DNA of 64,000 nt from Actinocatenispora sp036503555 (GCA_036503555.1 DASXWQ010000082.1:310001-374000); one strand, 5' to 3'; positions 42,107 to 51,237 are shown, counted from the stretch's first letter. A program made the numbers and translations. Notes: generated by a model from the sequence alone, not told the origin.

Positions 42107-43996
42107 ATGACAGTCCTGACGGCCGAGCTCGTGGTCGACGGTCACGCACCGCAGACCCCGGTGCTCGCCCCGGACGGGCGCCTGGTCTGCTACGTCCTCG
42201 CTCCGACCAGCTGGACCGGCGACCACCTCGACACCGAGCTCCGGCTCGTCGACGCGGACGGCGCGGCCGCGTCGCGTCGGGTGACCGCCGACGCCGCGAC
42301 GGAGTCCCGACCGTGCTGGTCCGCCGACTCGGCCGCGCTCTACTTCCTGTCCGACCGCGTCGACCGCGGTACCCCGCAGCTGCACAGGTACGCCCTCGCC
42401 GAGGGCACGACGACCGCGCTGACCACCTGGCGCGGCGGTGTCGTCGACCACCTGCCGCTCGCCGACCCCGGTCTCGTCGCGCTGATCGCGGAGGACGAGC
42501 CCGTCGAGCGGGACGGGACCCGCGACGATCCCCTCATCGTCGGCGAGTGCGAGTCCCGCGCCCGACTACGGCTGCTCGCCCTGGACACGGGCCGGGTCAC
42601 CACGCCGGACGTGTTCGGCGGCCGGCACGTCGTGGAGCTGCGGCAGCGCCCCGACGGCGGTCCGCTCGCCGTGCTGACCCAGGCCAGCGCCGACAGCGAC
42701 TACGGCCCGCGTACCGGGCGGTTGCACCTGTTCGACCCCACGACCGGGACCGCGACGGACCTCGGGCCCGTCGGCGCCGAAGCGCGGTCGCTGGCCTGGT
42801 GGCGGGAGCAGGACGGGTGGCACCTCGGGTACCTCGCCATGACCCCGCCCGTGCTGCAGGCCGGTACCGCCGTGTTCGACCTGGCGGTGGACGGTCGCGT
42901 GCTGCGCAACCGGACGTCCGGGCTCCCGATGTGCCCCACCGAAATGCTCCAGACCGACGCCCTCCCGTTGACCGTGTTCGCCGACGGCCTGAACACGGTC
43001 CTGGCCCGGCTCGATCCCACCGGACCGACGACGCTGTCGCGGCACCCGGGGCGCCTCGACGACCTCAGCGCCACCCGTACCGGCGGGACGGTGGCGGCGC
43101 TGACCGGCACCCGGTACCGACCCGCGGACGTCCACGTCGGGCCACCCACGGGGCCGTTGCGCAGGATCACGGACACCCGGCCGGAGCTGGACGGCATCGC
43201 GCTCGGCACCCAGCAACCGCTGGCGTACCGGGCCGCCGACGGGCTCGATCTCGACGGCCTGCTCGTACTGCCGGCCGGGCGGACCGCGTCGGACGGGCCG
43301 TTTCCGCTGGTGACGATCGTGCACGGCGGTCCGTACGGCCGCTCCGCCGATCGCTGCCAGTTGTTCTGGTTCCCCAGCGCGCAGTGGCTGGCCACGGCCG
43401 GGTACGCGGTGTTCCTGCCCAACCCGCGCGGCGGCGAGGGCCACGGCCACGAGTTCGCCCTCAGCGTGGCCGGCAGGGTCGGGCAGGAGGAGTGGACCGA
43501 CATCCTGACCGGCATCGACCTGCTCGTCGCCGACGGCGTCGCCGATCCCGACCGGTTGGGCATCGCCGGCTGGAGCCACGGCGGGTTCATGTCCGCGTGG
43601 GCGGTCGGGCAGACCGGCAGGTTCCGCGCCGCGCTGGTCGGCGCCGGCGTCACCGACTGGGGCATGCTCGCCGCGACCGGCGAGAACGGCCAGTTCGAGG
43701 TGGCGCTCGGCGGCAGCAGCGGTTGGGACGGCGTCGGCCCGCACCCGCACGACGCGGTCAGCCCGATCTCGTACGCCAGCCGCATCCGTACCCCGGTGCT
43801 GATCCTGCACGGCGCCGAGGACACGAACGTGCCCGTCGGGCAGGCCGTGTACCTGCATCGGGCGCTGCGCCGGTTCGGCGTCGAGCACGAGTTCGTGATC
43901 TATCCCAGGGAGGGTCACCTGATTCGGGAGCGCGCCCATCAGCTCGACGTCATGCGCCGGACGCGTGCCTGGTTCGATCGCTGGCTCCGGCCCTGA
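42107..43996 (+). CDS. S9-family prolyl oligopeptidase-like hydrolase
   Basis: A 629-residue cytoplasmic serine peptidase. The first 370 residues form a beta-propeller (repeats with DGRLVCYVL, SADSAALYFLSD). The C-terminal alpha/beta hydrolase domain has the oxyanion segment VHGGPYGRSADR, the nucleophile GWSHGG, the acid in LHGAEDTNVPVG and the His in YPREGHLI. It should cleave short peptides or acyl-peptides. No signal peptide is seen. It converges with the Wzt-type ABC gene. Confidence 0.92.
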   Translation: MTVLTAELVVDGHAPQTPVLAPDGRLVCYVLAPTSWTGDHLDTELRLVDADGAAASRRVTADAATESRPCWSADSAALYFLSDRVDRGTPQLHRYALAEGTTTALTTWRGGVVDHLPLADPGLVALIAEDEPVERDGTRDDPLIVGECESRARLRLLALDTGRVTTPDVFGGRHVVELRQRPDGGPLAVLTQASADSDYGPRTGRLHLFDPTTGTATDLGPVGAEARSLAWWREQDGWHLGYLAMTPPVLQAGTAVFDLAVDGRVLRNRTSGLPMCPTEMLQTDALPLTVFADGLNTVLARLDPTGPTTLSRHPGRLDDLSATRTGGTVAALTGTRYRPADVHVGPPTGPLRRITDTRPELDGIALGTQQPLAYRAADGLDLDGLLVLPAGRTASDGPFPLVTIVHGGPYGRSADRCQLFWFPSAQWLATAGYAVFLPNPRGGEGHGHEFALSVAGRVGQEEWTDILTGIDLLVADGVADPDRLGIAGWSHGGFMSAWAVGQTGRFRAALVGAGVTDWGMLAATGENGQFEVALGGSSGWDGVGPHPHDAVSPISYASRIRTPVLILHGAEDTNVPVGQAVYLHRALRRFGVEHEFVIYPREGHLIRERAHQLDVMRRTRAWFDRWLRP

Positions 43997-44019
43997 CCAT
44001 CTCGGCCGGGGATCGGTCA
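43994..44019. terminator. weak convergent hairpin containing both stop codons
   Basis: TGACC-ATC at 43994-44001 pairs with GAT-C-GGTCA at 44011-44019, with one bulged base. The TGA of the peptidase and the TGA of the opposite ABC gene form its base. It is a possible bidirectional terminator, but the stem is short. Confidence 0.3.
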
Positions 44020-44784
44020 GGTCCGCTTGCCGGAGAAGTCCTCGTACGCGGCCACCACGTCGGCGGTCGGGCCGTCCATCCTGATCACGCCGGCCTCCAG
44101 CCAGATCGTACGTTCGCACATGTCGCGGATCGTCTTGTTCTGGTGGCTGACGACGAACACGGTGCCGGCCTGCCCGCGCAGCTCGCGGACGCGTTCCTCG
44201 CTGCGGCGCTGGAACGCGGCGTCGCCGGTGGCCAGCGCCTCGTCGATCAGGAGTACGTCGTGGGTCTTGGCGGCGGCGATGGAGAACCGGAGCCGAGCCG
44301 CCATGCCGGACGAGTACGTCCGCATCGGCAGCGAGATGAAGTCGCCCCGCTCGTTGATGCCGGAGAAGTCGACGATCTGCTGGTAGTTCTGCTTCACCTG
44401 CGCCGGGGTCATGCCCATGGCCAGGCAGCCGAGTACGACGTTGCGTTCGCCGGTCAGGTCGTTCATCAGCGCGGCGTTCACGCCGAGCAGCGACGGCTGG
44501 CCGTTGGTGTACACCCGGCCGCGGTGCGGCGGCAGCAGGCCGGCGATGGCGCGCAGCAGCGTGGACTTGCCGGAGCCGTTGCTGCCGACCAGGCCGATGG
44601 CCTCGCCCTTGCGCGCGACGAGGCTGACGCCCTTGACGGCGTGTACCTCGCGCATCGACGGGGGCCGCCGGCGCCGGACGATCCGGCTGAACGCCGCGGT
44701 CGGCGAGTTCCGGCTGCCGGTGGCGCCGTAGACGCGGTAGACGATGTGGACGTCGTCGACGATGACGGTGGGGTCCTCAGCCAC
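44017..44784 (-). CDS. ABC transporter ATPase for polysaccharide export (Wzt/TagH type)
   Basis: A 255-residue ATPase. Walker A is GSNGSGKS (about 68-75), the signature is YSSGMAARL, Walker B is VLLIDEAL and the switch His lies in VVSHQ. FSRIVRRR before the ABC core and LPPHRGRV are typical of Wzt, RfbE and TagH proteins. The C-terminal carbohydrate-binding domain of some Wzt proteins is absent. Together with the permease it should export a lipid-linked glycan or teichoic acid-like polymer to the cell surface. It overlaps the permease gene by 8 bp. Confidence 0.93.
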   Translation of the reverse strand: MAEDPTVIVDDVHIVYRVYGATGSRNSPTAAFSRIVRRRRPPSMREVHAVKGVSLVARKGEAIGLVGSNGSGKSTLLRAIAGLLPPHRGRVYTNGQPSLLGVNAALMNDLTGERNVVLGCLAMGMTPAQVKQNYQQIVDFSGINERGDFISLPMRTYSSGMAARLRFSIAAAKTHDVLLIDEALATGDAAFQRRSEERVRELRGQAGTVFVVSHQNKTIRDMCERTIWLEAGVIRMDGPTADVVAAYEDFSGKRT

Positions 44785-45712
44785 GGCCGTACTCCTCCTC
44801 GGCTTTCCAGAAGTACACGAACCCGCCGACGCCCACGACCAGCGCCCAGGCCAGTGCCTTGAGCCAGAGGTGGTGCGGGAGGTTGTCGCCCTGTACGGAG
44901 GTCATCAGTGCGTGTCGCGTCAGGCTGATGAACACGTACGCCGGGTTGACGTTCAGCGCCGTCGTGACGATGCCGGGCGCGTGGTCGCTGACGAGGCTGG
45001 TGCTGTAGAAGACGCCGGAGGCGTACATCCAGATCCGCATGACGAACGGCACGAGCTGCGAGAGGTCGGTCGTCTTCGCCGCGAGCCGGGCGACGATCAT
45101 CACCAGCCCGGCGTTGAAGACCGACTGGAGCAGGACCGCCGGTACGACGAGGAACCACCGCCAGGTCAGCGGTTCGCCGGTGACCAGCACGATGCCGGCG
45201 AGTACCACCATCGACAGCACGAGCTGCTGGAGCTGGGAGATGGTCGCGGCGACCGGCAGGCAGGCGCGGGGAAAGTGCAGCGCGCGGATCAGCGTGAGGT
45301 TGCCGGGGATGGACCGGGTGCCCGACTGCACGGCCTGCTGCGTGAAGTTGAAGACGAACACCCCGACGCAGAGGTACGCGATGTAGTTGGGGATGCCGCG
45401 GTGCGTGCCGAGCAGTACGCCGAAGATCAGGAAGTAGACCGCGGCGTTGACCAGCGGGGTCACGACCTGCCAGAGCTGGCCGAGCCGCGCCGTCGTGTAC
45501 TGCGCGGCGAGCTTCGAGCTGGCGAACGTCACGATGAAGTGGCGTCGGCCCCACACCTCCCGGACGTACGCGCCGAGGCGGGGCCGGGCGCCGCTGACGC
45601 CCAGCCCGTACCGCCGGGCCAGCTCCGCGAGGTCGGCCGGGTCGGTGCGACCGCCGGCTCCGCGCGACGGACCGGACAGGTCGGTCGCTACCGGCGCAAC
45701 TCGCTCAGCCAT
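44777..45712 (-). CDS. ABC transporter permease for polysaccharide export (Wzm/TagG type)
   Basis: A 311-residue ABC-2 type permease with a long cytoplasmic N-terminus (about 1-65) and six membrane helices. TTARLGQLWQVVTPLVNAAVYFLIF (in pieces) is the conserved start of the TagG/Wzm transmembrane region, and RALHFPRACLPV precedes a re-entrant segment. It pairs with the overlapping Wzt-type ATPase. The ATG at 45712 has GGGAG 5 nt upstream. The promoter faces a TetR gene across a palindromic operator. Confidence 0.9.
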   Translation of the reverse strand: MAERVAPVATDLSGPSRGAGGRTDPADLAELARRYGLGVSGARPRLGAYVREVWGRRHFIVTFASSKLAAQYTTARLGQLWQVVTPLVNAAVYFLIFGVLLGTHRGIPNYIAYLCVGVFVFNFTQQAVQSGTRSIPGNLTLIRALHFPRACLPVAATISQLQQLVLSMVVLAGIVLVTGEPLTWRWFLVVPAVLLQSVFNAGLVMIVARLAAKTTDLSQLVPFVMRIWMYASGVFYSTSLVSDHAPGIVTTALNVNPAYVFISLTRHALMTSVQGDNLPHHLWLKALAWALVVGVGGFVYFWKAEEEYGRG

Positions 45713-45797
45713 GCGCACTCCCACCTCGGATCCTTCGACCGGCCGCCGGGCCGCGGCTGGTCCACGCGCGCCGGTCCCGGCCGGGGCACCACGTCGG

Positions 45798-45809
45798 AAC
45801 GGTACCGTT
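45798..45809. promoter_or_regulatory. palindromic TetR-type operator
   Basis: AACGGTACCGTT is a perfect 12-bp palindrome in the gap between the exporter permease (start 45712, minus) and the TetR gene (start 45882, plus). It covers the -35 position for a plus-strand -10 box TACGAT (45822-45827). It fits autoregulation and control of the exporter. Confidence 0.55.
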
Positions 45810-45881
45810 TCGTCGTGTCGCTACGATAGCCGGGGCGCGCGAGCGGACGCAACCGGATCGTCCCGGCGGTACGCTGGCCGG

Positions 45882-46529
45882 ATGTCATCGGCGAGCAGCC
45901 AACCCGCAGGGTCCGGCCCGCGGGCGAAGCGCCCGCCGGCCGGTGCGGCCGTGCTCCGCGAGGACGTCACCGAGGCCATCAGATCGGCCGTCTTCGCCGA
46001 GCTCGCCGAGGTCGGGTACGGCCGGATGTCGATCGAGCGGGTCGCCCGCCGCGCCGGCGTCGGCAAGACCGCGGTCTACCGGCGCTGGGGTTCCAAGCTC
46101 GAAATGGTCATCGACATGGTCTCCGCGGTGGCCGTCGACCTCACCGTGCTGCCCGACACCGGCAGCCTCCACAGCGACATCGAAACGGTGCTCGCCGTCG
46201 CCGCCCACGCCCTGCGACACCCGCTCGCGGCGCACATCGTGCCCGACCTGCTGGCCGAAGCCGCCCGCAACCCGGCCATGGCGAAGATCCTGCACACCGC
46301 GCTCCACGACAACCAGCACGGCATCGGCACGCTGATCGTCGACCGGGCGGTACGGCGCGGTGAGCTGTCGGGGCCGACCGACCCCGACTTCCTCGTCGAC
46401 CTCGTCGTCGGGCCGCTCTACTGGCGCCTCGCCGTGGCGCGCGCCCCGCTGTCCGCCGACTACGTCACCCACCTCGCCACCGCCGCGGCAACCGCCCTGA
46501 CCGCCGCGAACCGACCCGCGCCGCGATGA
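45882..46529 (+). CDS. TetR-family regulator
   Basis: A 215-residue TetR regulator with a basic N-terminal tail (1-25). The helix-turn-helix is at about 28-75 (AIRSAVFAELAEVGYGRMSI, then RRAGVGKTAVYRRWGSK). The C-terminal ligand domain is of the TetR_C_16/AcrR-like helical type. It is divergent from the Wzm/Wzt exporter with a palindromic operator between, so it may repress the exporter. Confidence 0.9.
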   Translation: MSSASSQPAGSGPRAKRPPAGAAVLREDVTEAIRSAVFAELAEVGYGRMSIERVARRAGVGKTAVYRRWGSKLEMVIDMVSAVAVDLTVLPDTGSLHSDIETVLAVAAHALRHPLAAHIVPDLLAEAARNPAMAKILHTALHDNQHGIGTLIVDRAVRRGELSGPTDPDFLVDLVVGPLYWRLAVARAPLSADYVTHLATAAATALTAANRPAPR

Positions 46530-46588
46530 GTTCCCCCGCCCGGTGACGTCAGAGCTACGACAGGCTCACCGCAGGGGAAGGCAGCCAC

Positions 46589-47146
46589 ATGCGCAAGGTC
46601 GTACTCAGTCAGTGGATCACCTTCGACGGCTACTCGGCCGACATGGGCACCGAGGTCGGCGCCTACATGGCGGGCGTCGAGGACCCGGCGCAGGACGCGT
46701 ACTTCCTCCAGCGGGTCCGGTCGGTGGGTGAGCACGCGATGGGATCCACCACCTACACCGCGATGGCCGGATACTGGCCGACCCGGGACGACGACGTCGC
46801 CGAGGTCATGAACCGGCTGCCGAAGCTGGTGTTCTCCCACAACCCGGACCTGCCGACGCCGTGGGGCCCGGTCCGGCTCGTCACCGAGGACACCGCCGCA
46901 GCGTTCGCGGCGCTGAAGGCCGAGGACGGCGGCGACATCCTCGTCCACGGCGGCAACACCTTCGTCCACAGCCTGCTGACGCTCGACCTCGTCGACGAAC
47001 TGCGACTGGCCGTGCTCCCCGTCGCCGTCGGAGCCGGCGTCCCGCTGTTCCCCGACCGCGGCCGGCTGCAGCGACTGCGCCTGCTCGGTACGACCGCGTT
47101 TCCCTCCGGCATCCAGGAAGTCGTCCTCGCGCCCGAACGCGACTAG
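46589..47146 (+). CDS. dihydrofolate reductase-family protein (RibD C-terminal type)
   Basis: A 185-residue protein of the DHFR/RibD_C fold. It starts RKVVLSQWITFDGYSA, the family's first strand and helix, with MGSTTYTAMAGYWP (about 51-64) and ILVHGGNTFVHSLL (about 122-135), which corresponds to the NADPH-binding Gly segment. These stand-alone proteins reduce unknown heterocyclic substrates with NADPH. GGGGAAGG lies upstream of the ATG. It follows the TetR gene by 59 bp and could be co-transcribed with it. Confidence 0.9.
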   Translation: MRKVVLSQWITFDGYSADMGTEVGAYMAGVEDPAQDAYFLQRVRSVGEHAMGSTTYTAMAGYWPTRDDDVAEVMNRLPKLVFSHNPDLPTPWGPVRLVTEDTAAAFAALKAEDGGDILVHGGNTFVHSLLTLDLVDELRLAVLPVAVGAGVPLFPDRGRLQRLRLLGTTAFPSGIQEVVLAPERD

Positions 47147-47192
47147 GCGTTCGCGACGCAATCACGGGTCGCCTCGCTGGCTCGCCTGAGGC

Positions 47193-47879
47193 TCAGGTGT
47201 CCGGCCAGGCCTTGCGTCGGCGCACCCACGTGCGCAGCAGTGCGCCGACCCCGACCAGTACGCCAGCGACAGCGATCAGCGCCGTCACGGGAGGCCCCGT
47301 GTCCGGCAGCGCGCCACCACCACCGGCGGGGCCGGACGTACCGGGGGCGGGCGAGACCGGTGCCGCGCCGCTCGCCGACGAGGACGGGCCTGGCCCAGCC
47401 GAACCCGACGCCGAGGGGCTGACGGACGTGGACGGACCGGTCGACGGGGAGAAGCTACGAGGCGTCGGACTGGCGCAGTCCACGGTGAACACCGTGCTCT
47501 TGCTCGCGCCCCGCTGCCCGGCCCAGGTCCAGAACAACTTGTAGTGGCCGGGCGGCAGCGTCATGTCGCTCGTGTAACCGTGACCGTCCGGGTCGAGCGT
47601 GATCGTGCCCTGACTGACCTGGCTGGTACCCGTCGGCGGCTGCTGGTCGATGTGCCACGTCACCTGCTGCACCCCGTCGAAGTGGAACGCGTCGAGGTAG
47701 AACACGCAGGCCTTCGGCTCGTCGCGTTCATCGTCGACGGGCGTACCCGAGGCATGGATCTTCACATCGCCGTTGTCACCGGGTGCCGCGTTGGCCGCGC
47801 CCGACACACCCAGCACGGATCCCGCCAGCCACAGGGCAGCGGCCAACACCGCCACCAGCCTGCTGCTCGGTACCTTCAC
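47193..47879 (-). CDS. LPXTG-anchored surface protein
   Basis: A 228-residue secreted protein. The signal peptide ends near residue 31 (LAAALWLAGSVLGVSGAANA). The folded domain (about 35-137) has a pair of Cys (58 and 135) and resembles a small beta-sandwich. A Ser/Pro/Gly stalk (about 140-189) leads to LPDTG (191-195), a membrane helix and a basic tail (RRRK), the full sortase signal. It should be covalently attached to peptidoglycan. The GTG at 47879 was chosen to place the signal correctly; a TTG at 47921 is possible. Confidence 0.82.
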   Translation of the reverse strand: MKVPSSRLVAVLAAALWLAGSVLGVSGAANAAPGDNGDVKIHASGTPVDDERDEPKACVFYLDAFHFDGVQQVTWHIDQQPPTGTSQVSQGTITLDPDGHGYTSDMTLPPGHYKLFWTWAGQRGASKSTVFTVDCASPTPRSFSPSTGPSTSVSPSASGSAGPGPSSSASGAAPVSPAPGTSGPAGGGGALPDTGPPVTALIAVAGVLVGVGALLRTWVRRRKAWPDT

Positions 47880-48087
47880 GTCGATGCCCGCCCCCGATGT
47901 CGCCAGCCACACCAAATGCAACTGAACGTATGCGTGATATCACCATCGGCACCGGTCGCGGTGGAGGCTCGCCACCGCGCATCCGGACCGTCGTACCCGG
48001 GAGGCCAGCGACGGCACCTGCGTCGGCGCTGGCATGATCACCGCCGGCCAAGGCGCCTGACCGCGTCGACGGGGAGAGACTTGGTGG

Positions 48088-49110
48088 GTGAGCGGGCTTC
48101 GGGCCGGGCGGCGTACCAACCTGGCGCTGCTGGTGGTGTCGGTGCTGGCGATGGGCACCGGCGTGCTGGCGTACGCGGTGGGCACACCGCGCCCGGCGCT
48201 GGTGGTCGGGGTGGCCCACGGCGTCGCGGGTCTGGCGCTGGTGGCCCTCGTCCCGTGGAAACGCGTGATCGTACGGCGCGGCCTGCGGCGGACGGGCCGG
48301 CGCGGCCGGGCGGTCGGCATCGCGCTCGCGGCGCTGCTCGTGGTCTCGATCGTCGCGGGTGTCGCGCACGGCGTCGGCGGTGACCTGTCGGTGGCCGGCG
48401 TCGACCTGATGCAGGTACACGTCGGCGCCGCACTGGCCGCCGCGGCGCTGCTGGTGGCGCACGTGGCGATCCGCCCGCAGCGGGTACGGCGTACCGACCT
48501 GTCGCGGCGGGCGCTCGTCCGGCTGCTGGGTGTCGGCGCGCTCGGCGGTGGCGTCTGGCTGGCCCTCGCGGGCCTGAACCGGGTGGCGTCGCTGCCGGGA
48601 GCGCACCGGCGCGCCACCGGCTCGTACCCGACCGGTTCGGGTGAACCGGACGCGATGCCCGTCACCCAGTGGTTCACCGACCGGGTGCCGGACCTGTCCA
48701 CCGACCACACCCTCGCCGTACGCACCGGCGGCCGCACCCGGCACGTGACGTACGAGGAGATCGTCGCCGGGGACGACAGCATGCGCGCGATGTTGGACTG
48801 CACCGGCGGCTGGTACGCCGAGCAGCGGTGGCGGGGGCTGCGGCTGGACCGGCTGCTGGGCACGGTCGACCCCGCGGCGTCGGTACGGGTCGTCTCGGTC
48901 ACCGGCTACCGCCGGACGTTCCCGGCCTCGGACGTACGGCGTCTGCTGCTCGCCACGCATGCCGCGGACGTACCCCTGTCGGCGGGGCACGGCGGCCCGG
49001 TGCGGCTGGTGGCGCCCGGACGGCGCGGGTTCTGGTGGGTCAAGTGGGTGGCACACATCGAGGTGCTCGACCGCCCGTGGTGGTGGCAGTCGCCGTTCCC
49101 GCTCCAGTGA
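48088..49110 (+). CDS. membrane protein with molybdopterin (sulfite oxidase-type) domain
   Basis: A 340-residue fusion. The first 165 residues hold about five membrane helices with His at 44, 94, 111 and 125, which could coordinate haem. The extracytoplasmic C-terminal domain (about 185-340) is of the oxidoreductase molybdopterin-binding fold, with the putative Mo-ligand Cys238 in LDCTGGWY and the WVKWV motif near the end. It may combine in one chain the roles of MsrP/YedY and the haem membrane partner YedZ. The GTG at 48088 follows a GGTGGGTGA stretch. The electron donor and substrate are unknown. Confidence 0.83.
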   Translation: MSGLRAGRRTNLALLVVSVLAMGTGVLAYAVGTPRPALVVGVAHGVAGLALVALVPWKRVIVRRGLRRTGRRGRAVGIALAALLVVSIVAGVAHGVGGDLSVAGVDLMQVHVGAALAAAALLVAHVAIRPQRVRRTDLSRRALVRLLGVGALGGGVWLALAGLNRVASLPGAHRRATGSYPTGSGEPDAMPVTQWFTDRVPDLSTDHTLAVRTGGRTRHVTYEEIVAGDDSMRAMLDCTGGWYAEQRWRGLRLDRLLGTVDPAASVRVVSVTGYRRTFPASDVRRLLLATHAADVPLSAGHGGPVRLVAPGRRGFWWVKWVAHIEVLDRPWWWQSPFPLQ

Positions 49111-49111
49111 A

Positions 49112-49300
49112 CCGAACCGGGCGCCCCGGCCGGCGGTCGATGCACCAGTCGGCCGTTGGCAACGACCTCGCCGGAGAGGAACTGGTCGGCGGTGAGGTGG
49201 AGCTCGGTGCCGTCGGGCAACTGGTTCCAGTAGCGGTTGCCGACCTTCGCCCCGTCGACGCGAGATCAGCTTGCCGCCGAGCGCGTACGAGGGCCTGCCG
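49112..49300 (-). pseudogene. YunG-like gene remnant
   Basis: On the minus strand one frame reads GRPSYALGGKLISR and, after a one-base shift near 49262, another reads DGAKVGNRYWNQLPDG, TELHLTADQF and GEVVANGRLVHRP. Joined, they match the core of YunG-type proteins (GG..., YWN.LPDGTE.DLT..QF). The N-terminus with its Cys region is lost against the neighbouring hydrolase gene. This explains most of the gap between the molybdopterin and hydrolase genes. Confidence 0.6.
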
Positions 49301-49372
49301 CACGCCCATCCCAGTCGTCGCCCGCGGGGCTGGTTCCCTTGCGTGTCAGCGCATCCGCGCCGGACGACGCGG

Positions 49373-50209
49373 CTACGCCGTGACGAGGCCGACAAGTGCG
49401 GCGGCCACCCGGCCGGGGGCGTTCTCCGTGGGGATGTGTGCCGCTTCCGGGATCCGCGTGAGCGTGGCGTACGGGATCTCCGCGGCGAGCCTCTCCGCGT
49501 ACCCGATCCGCTCGAAGCGGTCGTCCTCGCCCCAGACCAGCAAGGTGGGCGTCGTCGACCGCCGGAGCGCGGGTACCAGGTCGAGGGTGTAGCGGCTGTC
49601 GGCCGCGGCGACCATGGCCAGCCAGGAGCGGCGGACCCGTGGATCGGTCCACGGCTCCAGGTACTCCGCGACACGGCGCTCGGTGGCGGCCCCGGCCAGG
49701 TCCGTCGTCACGGCCTGCCGGCGGGCGGCGAGGACGTCGTCGGCGGTCACCGACGCGGCGATCGCCGGATCCCGGAACCGGGCCACGTGGGGCGCCGGCC
49801 AGGAGTCGTAGGCGACAGAGTTGACCAGGGCCAGCCGGGACACCGCCAGCCGGTCGTGGACCAGCAGGTGCTGGGCGATGGCGCCGCCGATGTCGTGACC
49901 TGCCACGGCGACCGGCCCCGAGATCGCCGCCGCGGTCGCGAACCGCGCCACCCAGTCCGCGAGGGCCGGGACCGTGGCGGTGTCCGCGGTGAGCTCACCT
50001 CCCGAGCGACCCAGCCCGGGAAGATCGACCGCGACGGGCCGCAGACCCGCGGCCGCCAGGCGGCCCAGCACCGGCAGCCAGACCCGACTCCAGTACGTCC
50101 CGTGCAGCAGCAACACGACCGGCCCGTCCCGCTCCACGGTCAGGTAGCTGGCGGCCTCGCCGTCGACCTCGATGTCCGCCCTCAGCACGCGCGTTTCGCT
50201 GGTACCCAT
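49373..50209 (-). CDS. alpha/beta hydrolase with Asp nucleophile
   Basis: A 278-residue alpha/beta hydrolase. The oxyanion motif is LLLHGTYWSRVW (about 33-44). The nucleophile elbow is GHDIGG (about 103-108) with Asp instead of Ser, the pattern of epoxide hydrolases and haloalkane dehalogenases. The second acid lies in LLVWGEDDRF and the His near the end in PEAAHIPTEN. It should hydrolyse an epoxide, a halide or a related ester. It is divergent from the GlxA-type regulator with 71 bp between. Confidence 0.9.
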   Translation of the reverse strand: MGTSETRVLRADIEVDGEAASYLTVERDGPVVLLLHGTYWSRVWLPVLGRLAAAGLRPVAVDLPGLGRSGGELTADTATVPALADWVARFATAAAISGPVAVAGHDIGGAIAQHLLVHDRLAVSRLALVNSVAYDSWPAPHVARFRDPAIAASVTADDVLAARRQAVTTDLAGAATERRVAEYLEPWTDPRVRRSWLAMVAAADSRYTLDLVPALRRSTTPTLLVWGEDDRFERIGYAERLAAEIPYATLTRIPEAAHIPTENAPGRVAAALVGLVTA

Positions 50210-50280
50210 GGGACCACTGTGACCGCGGTCGTACGTCCCGGCCGAGAGTCGAGAAAGACATCCCTGGGTATATTTCTGCC

Positions 50281-51237
50281 ATGGCCCGTCATCGCGTGGT
50301 GGCCCTGCTCAACCCGCCCCAGTCGCCCTTCGAGCTCGGCTGCGCCGCCGAGGTCTTCGGCGCCGCCCGGCCGGGCGTACCGGCCCATTACGACTTCCGG
50401 ATCTGCGCCGAACACCCCGGCCCGCTGGAGACCACCGCCGGTTACGCCATGCTCGTCGACACCGGGCTGGCGGCCCTGCGGGAGGCGGACACCGTGATCA
50501 TCCCCGGCTGGCAACCGCCCGGCGTACCAGCGCCGCGCCCCGTCGTCGAGGCGCTGCGGGCCGCACACCGGCGCGGGGCGCGGATCGTGGCCATCTGCAC
50601 CGGGGCGTTCGTCGTCGCCCAGGCCGGGCTGCTCGACGGCCGCCGCGCCACCACGCACTGGCGCCACGCCGCCCAGCTCGCCGCCGACTTCACCGACGTG
50701 CAGGTGGACCCGGACGTGCTCTACGTGGACCACGGCGACGTGGCGACCAGCGCCGGAACCGGCGCGGGCATCGACCTGTGCCTGCACCTCGTACGGTCCG
50801 ACCACGGCGCGGCGCACGCCGACCTGATCGCCCGGAACATGGTGCTGCCGCCGCGCCGGGAAGGAAGCCAACGCCAGTACGCCGCGCGGCCCGCCCCGGC
50901 CGTGGCGGACGAGTCGCTGGCGCCGCTACTGGAGTGGGCCACCGGTCAGCTCGGCACTGACCTGACCGTCGGCCGGCTCGCCGGACACGCCGGACTGTCG
51001 AGCCGCACCCTCGCCCGCCGATTCACCGAACAGCTCGGTACCAGCCCCGGGCAGTGGCTGCTCGGCCAGCGCCTCGAATCGGCACGGGTACTGCTCGAAC
51101 GGACCAACCTCCCGATCGAGGCCATCGCCGCCCGTGTCGGGCTCGCCTCGGCGGTCAACCTGCGCCGCCGCTTCCGTACCCACCTCGGCACCACACCCGG
51201 CGCCTACCGACGGACCTTCGGTACGGCAGCCGGGTGA
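50281..51237 (+). CDS. GlxA-type AraC-family regulator with DJ-1/PfpI domain
   Basis: A 318-residue regulator. Residues 1-190 form a DJ-1/PfpI-like domain with Cys106 in VAICTGAF at the position of the family's nucleophile elbow. Residues 215-315 are an AraC DNA-binding domain (two helix-turn-helix units, LAGHAGLSSRTLARRFTEQ and IAARVGLASAVNLRRRF, in pieces). It may activate the divergent alpha/beta hydrolase gene. The ligand is unknown. Confidence 0.92.
   Translation: MARHRVVALLNPPQSPFELGCAAEVFGAARPGVPAHYDFRICAEHPGPLETTAGYAMLVDTGLAALREADTVIIPGWQPPGVPAPRPVVEALRAAHRRGARIVAICTGAFVVAQAGLLDGRRATTHWRHAAQLAADFTDVQVDPDVLYVDHGDVATSAGTGAGIDLCLHLVRSDHGAAHADLIARNMVLPPRREGSQRQYAARPAPAVADESLAPLLEWATGQLGTDLTVGRLAGHAGLSSRTLARRFTEQLGTSPGQWLLGQRLESARVLLERTNLPIEAIAARVGLASAVNLRRRFRTHLGTTPGAYRRTFGTAAG

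Noticed and set aside
44017..45712. Drug-efflux ABC transporter
   Set aside because: The ATPase and permease motifs match Wzt/TagH and Wzm/TagG polysaccharide exporters, not drug exporters, despite the adjacent TetR gene.
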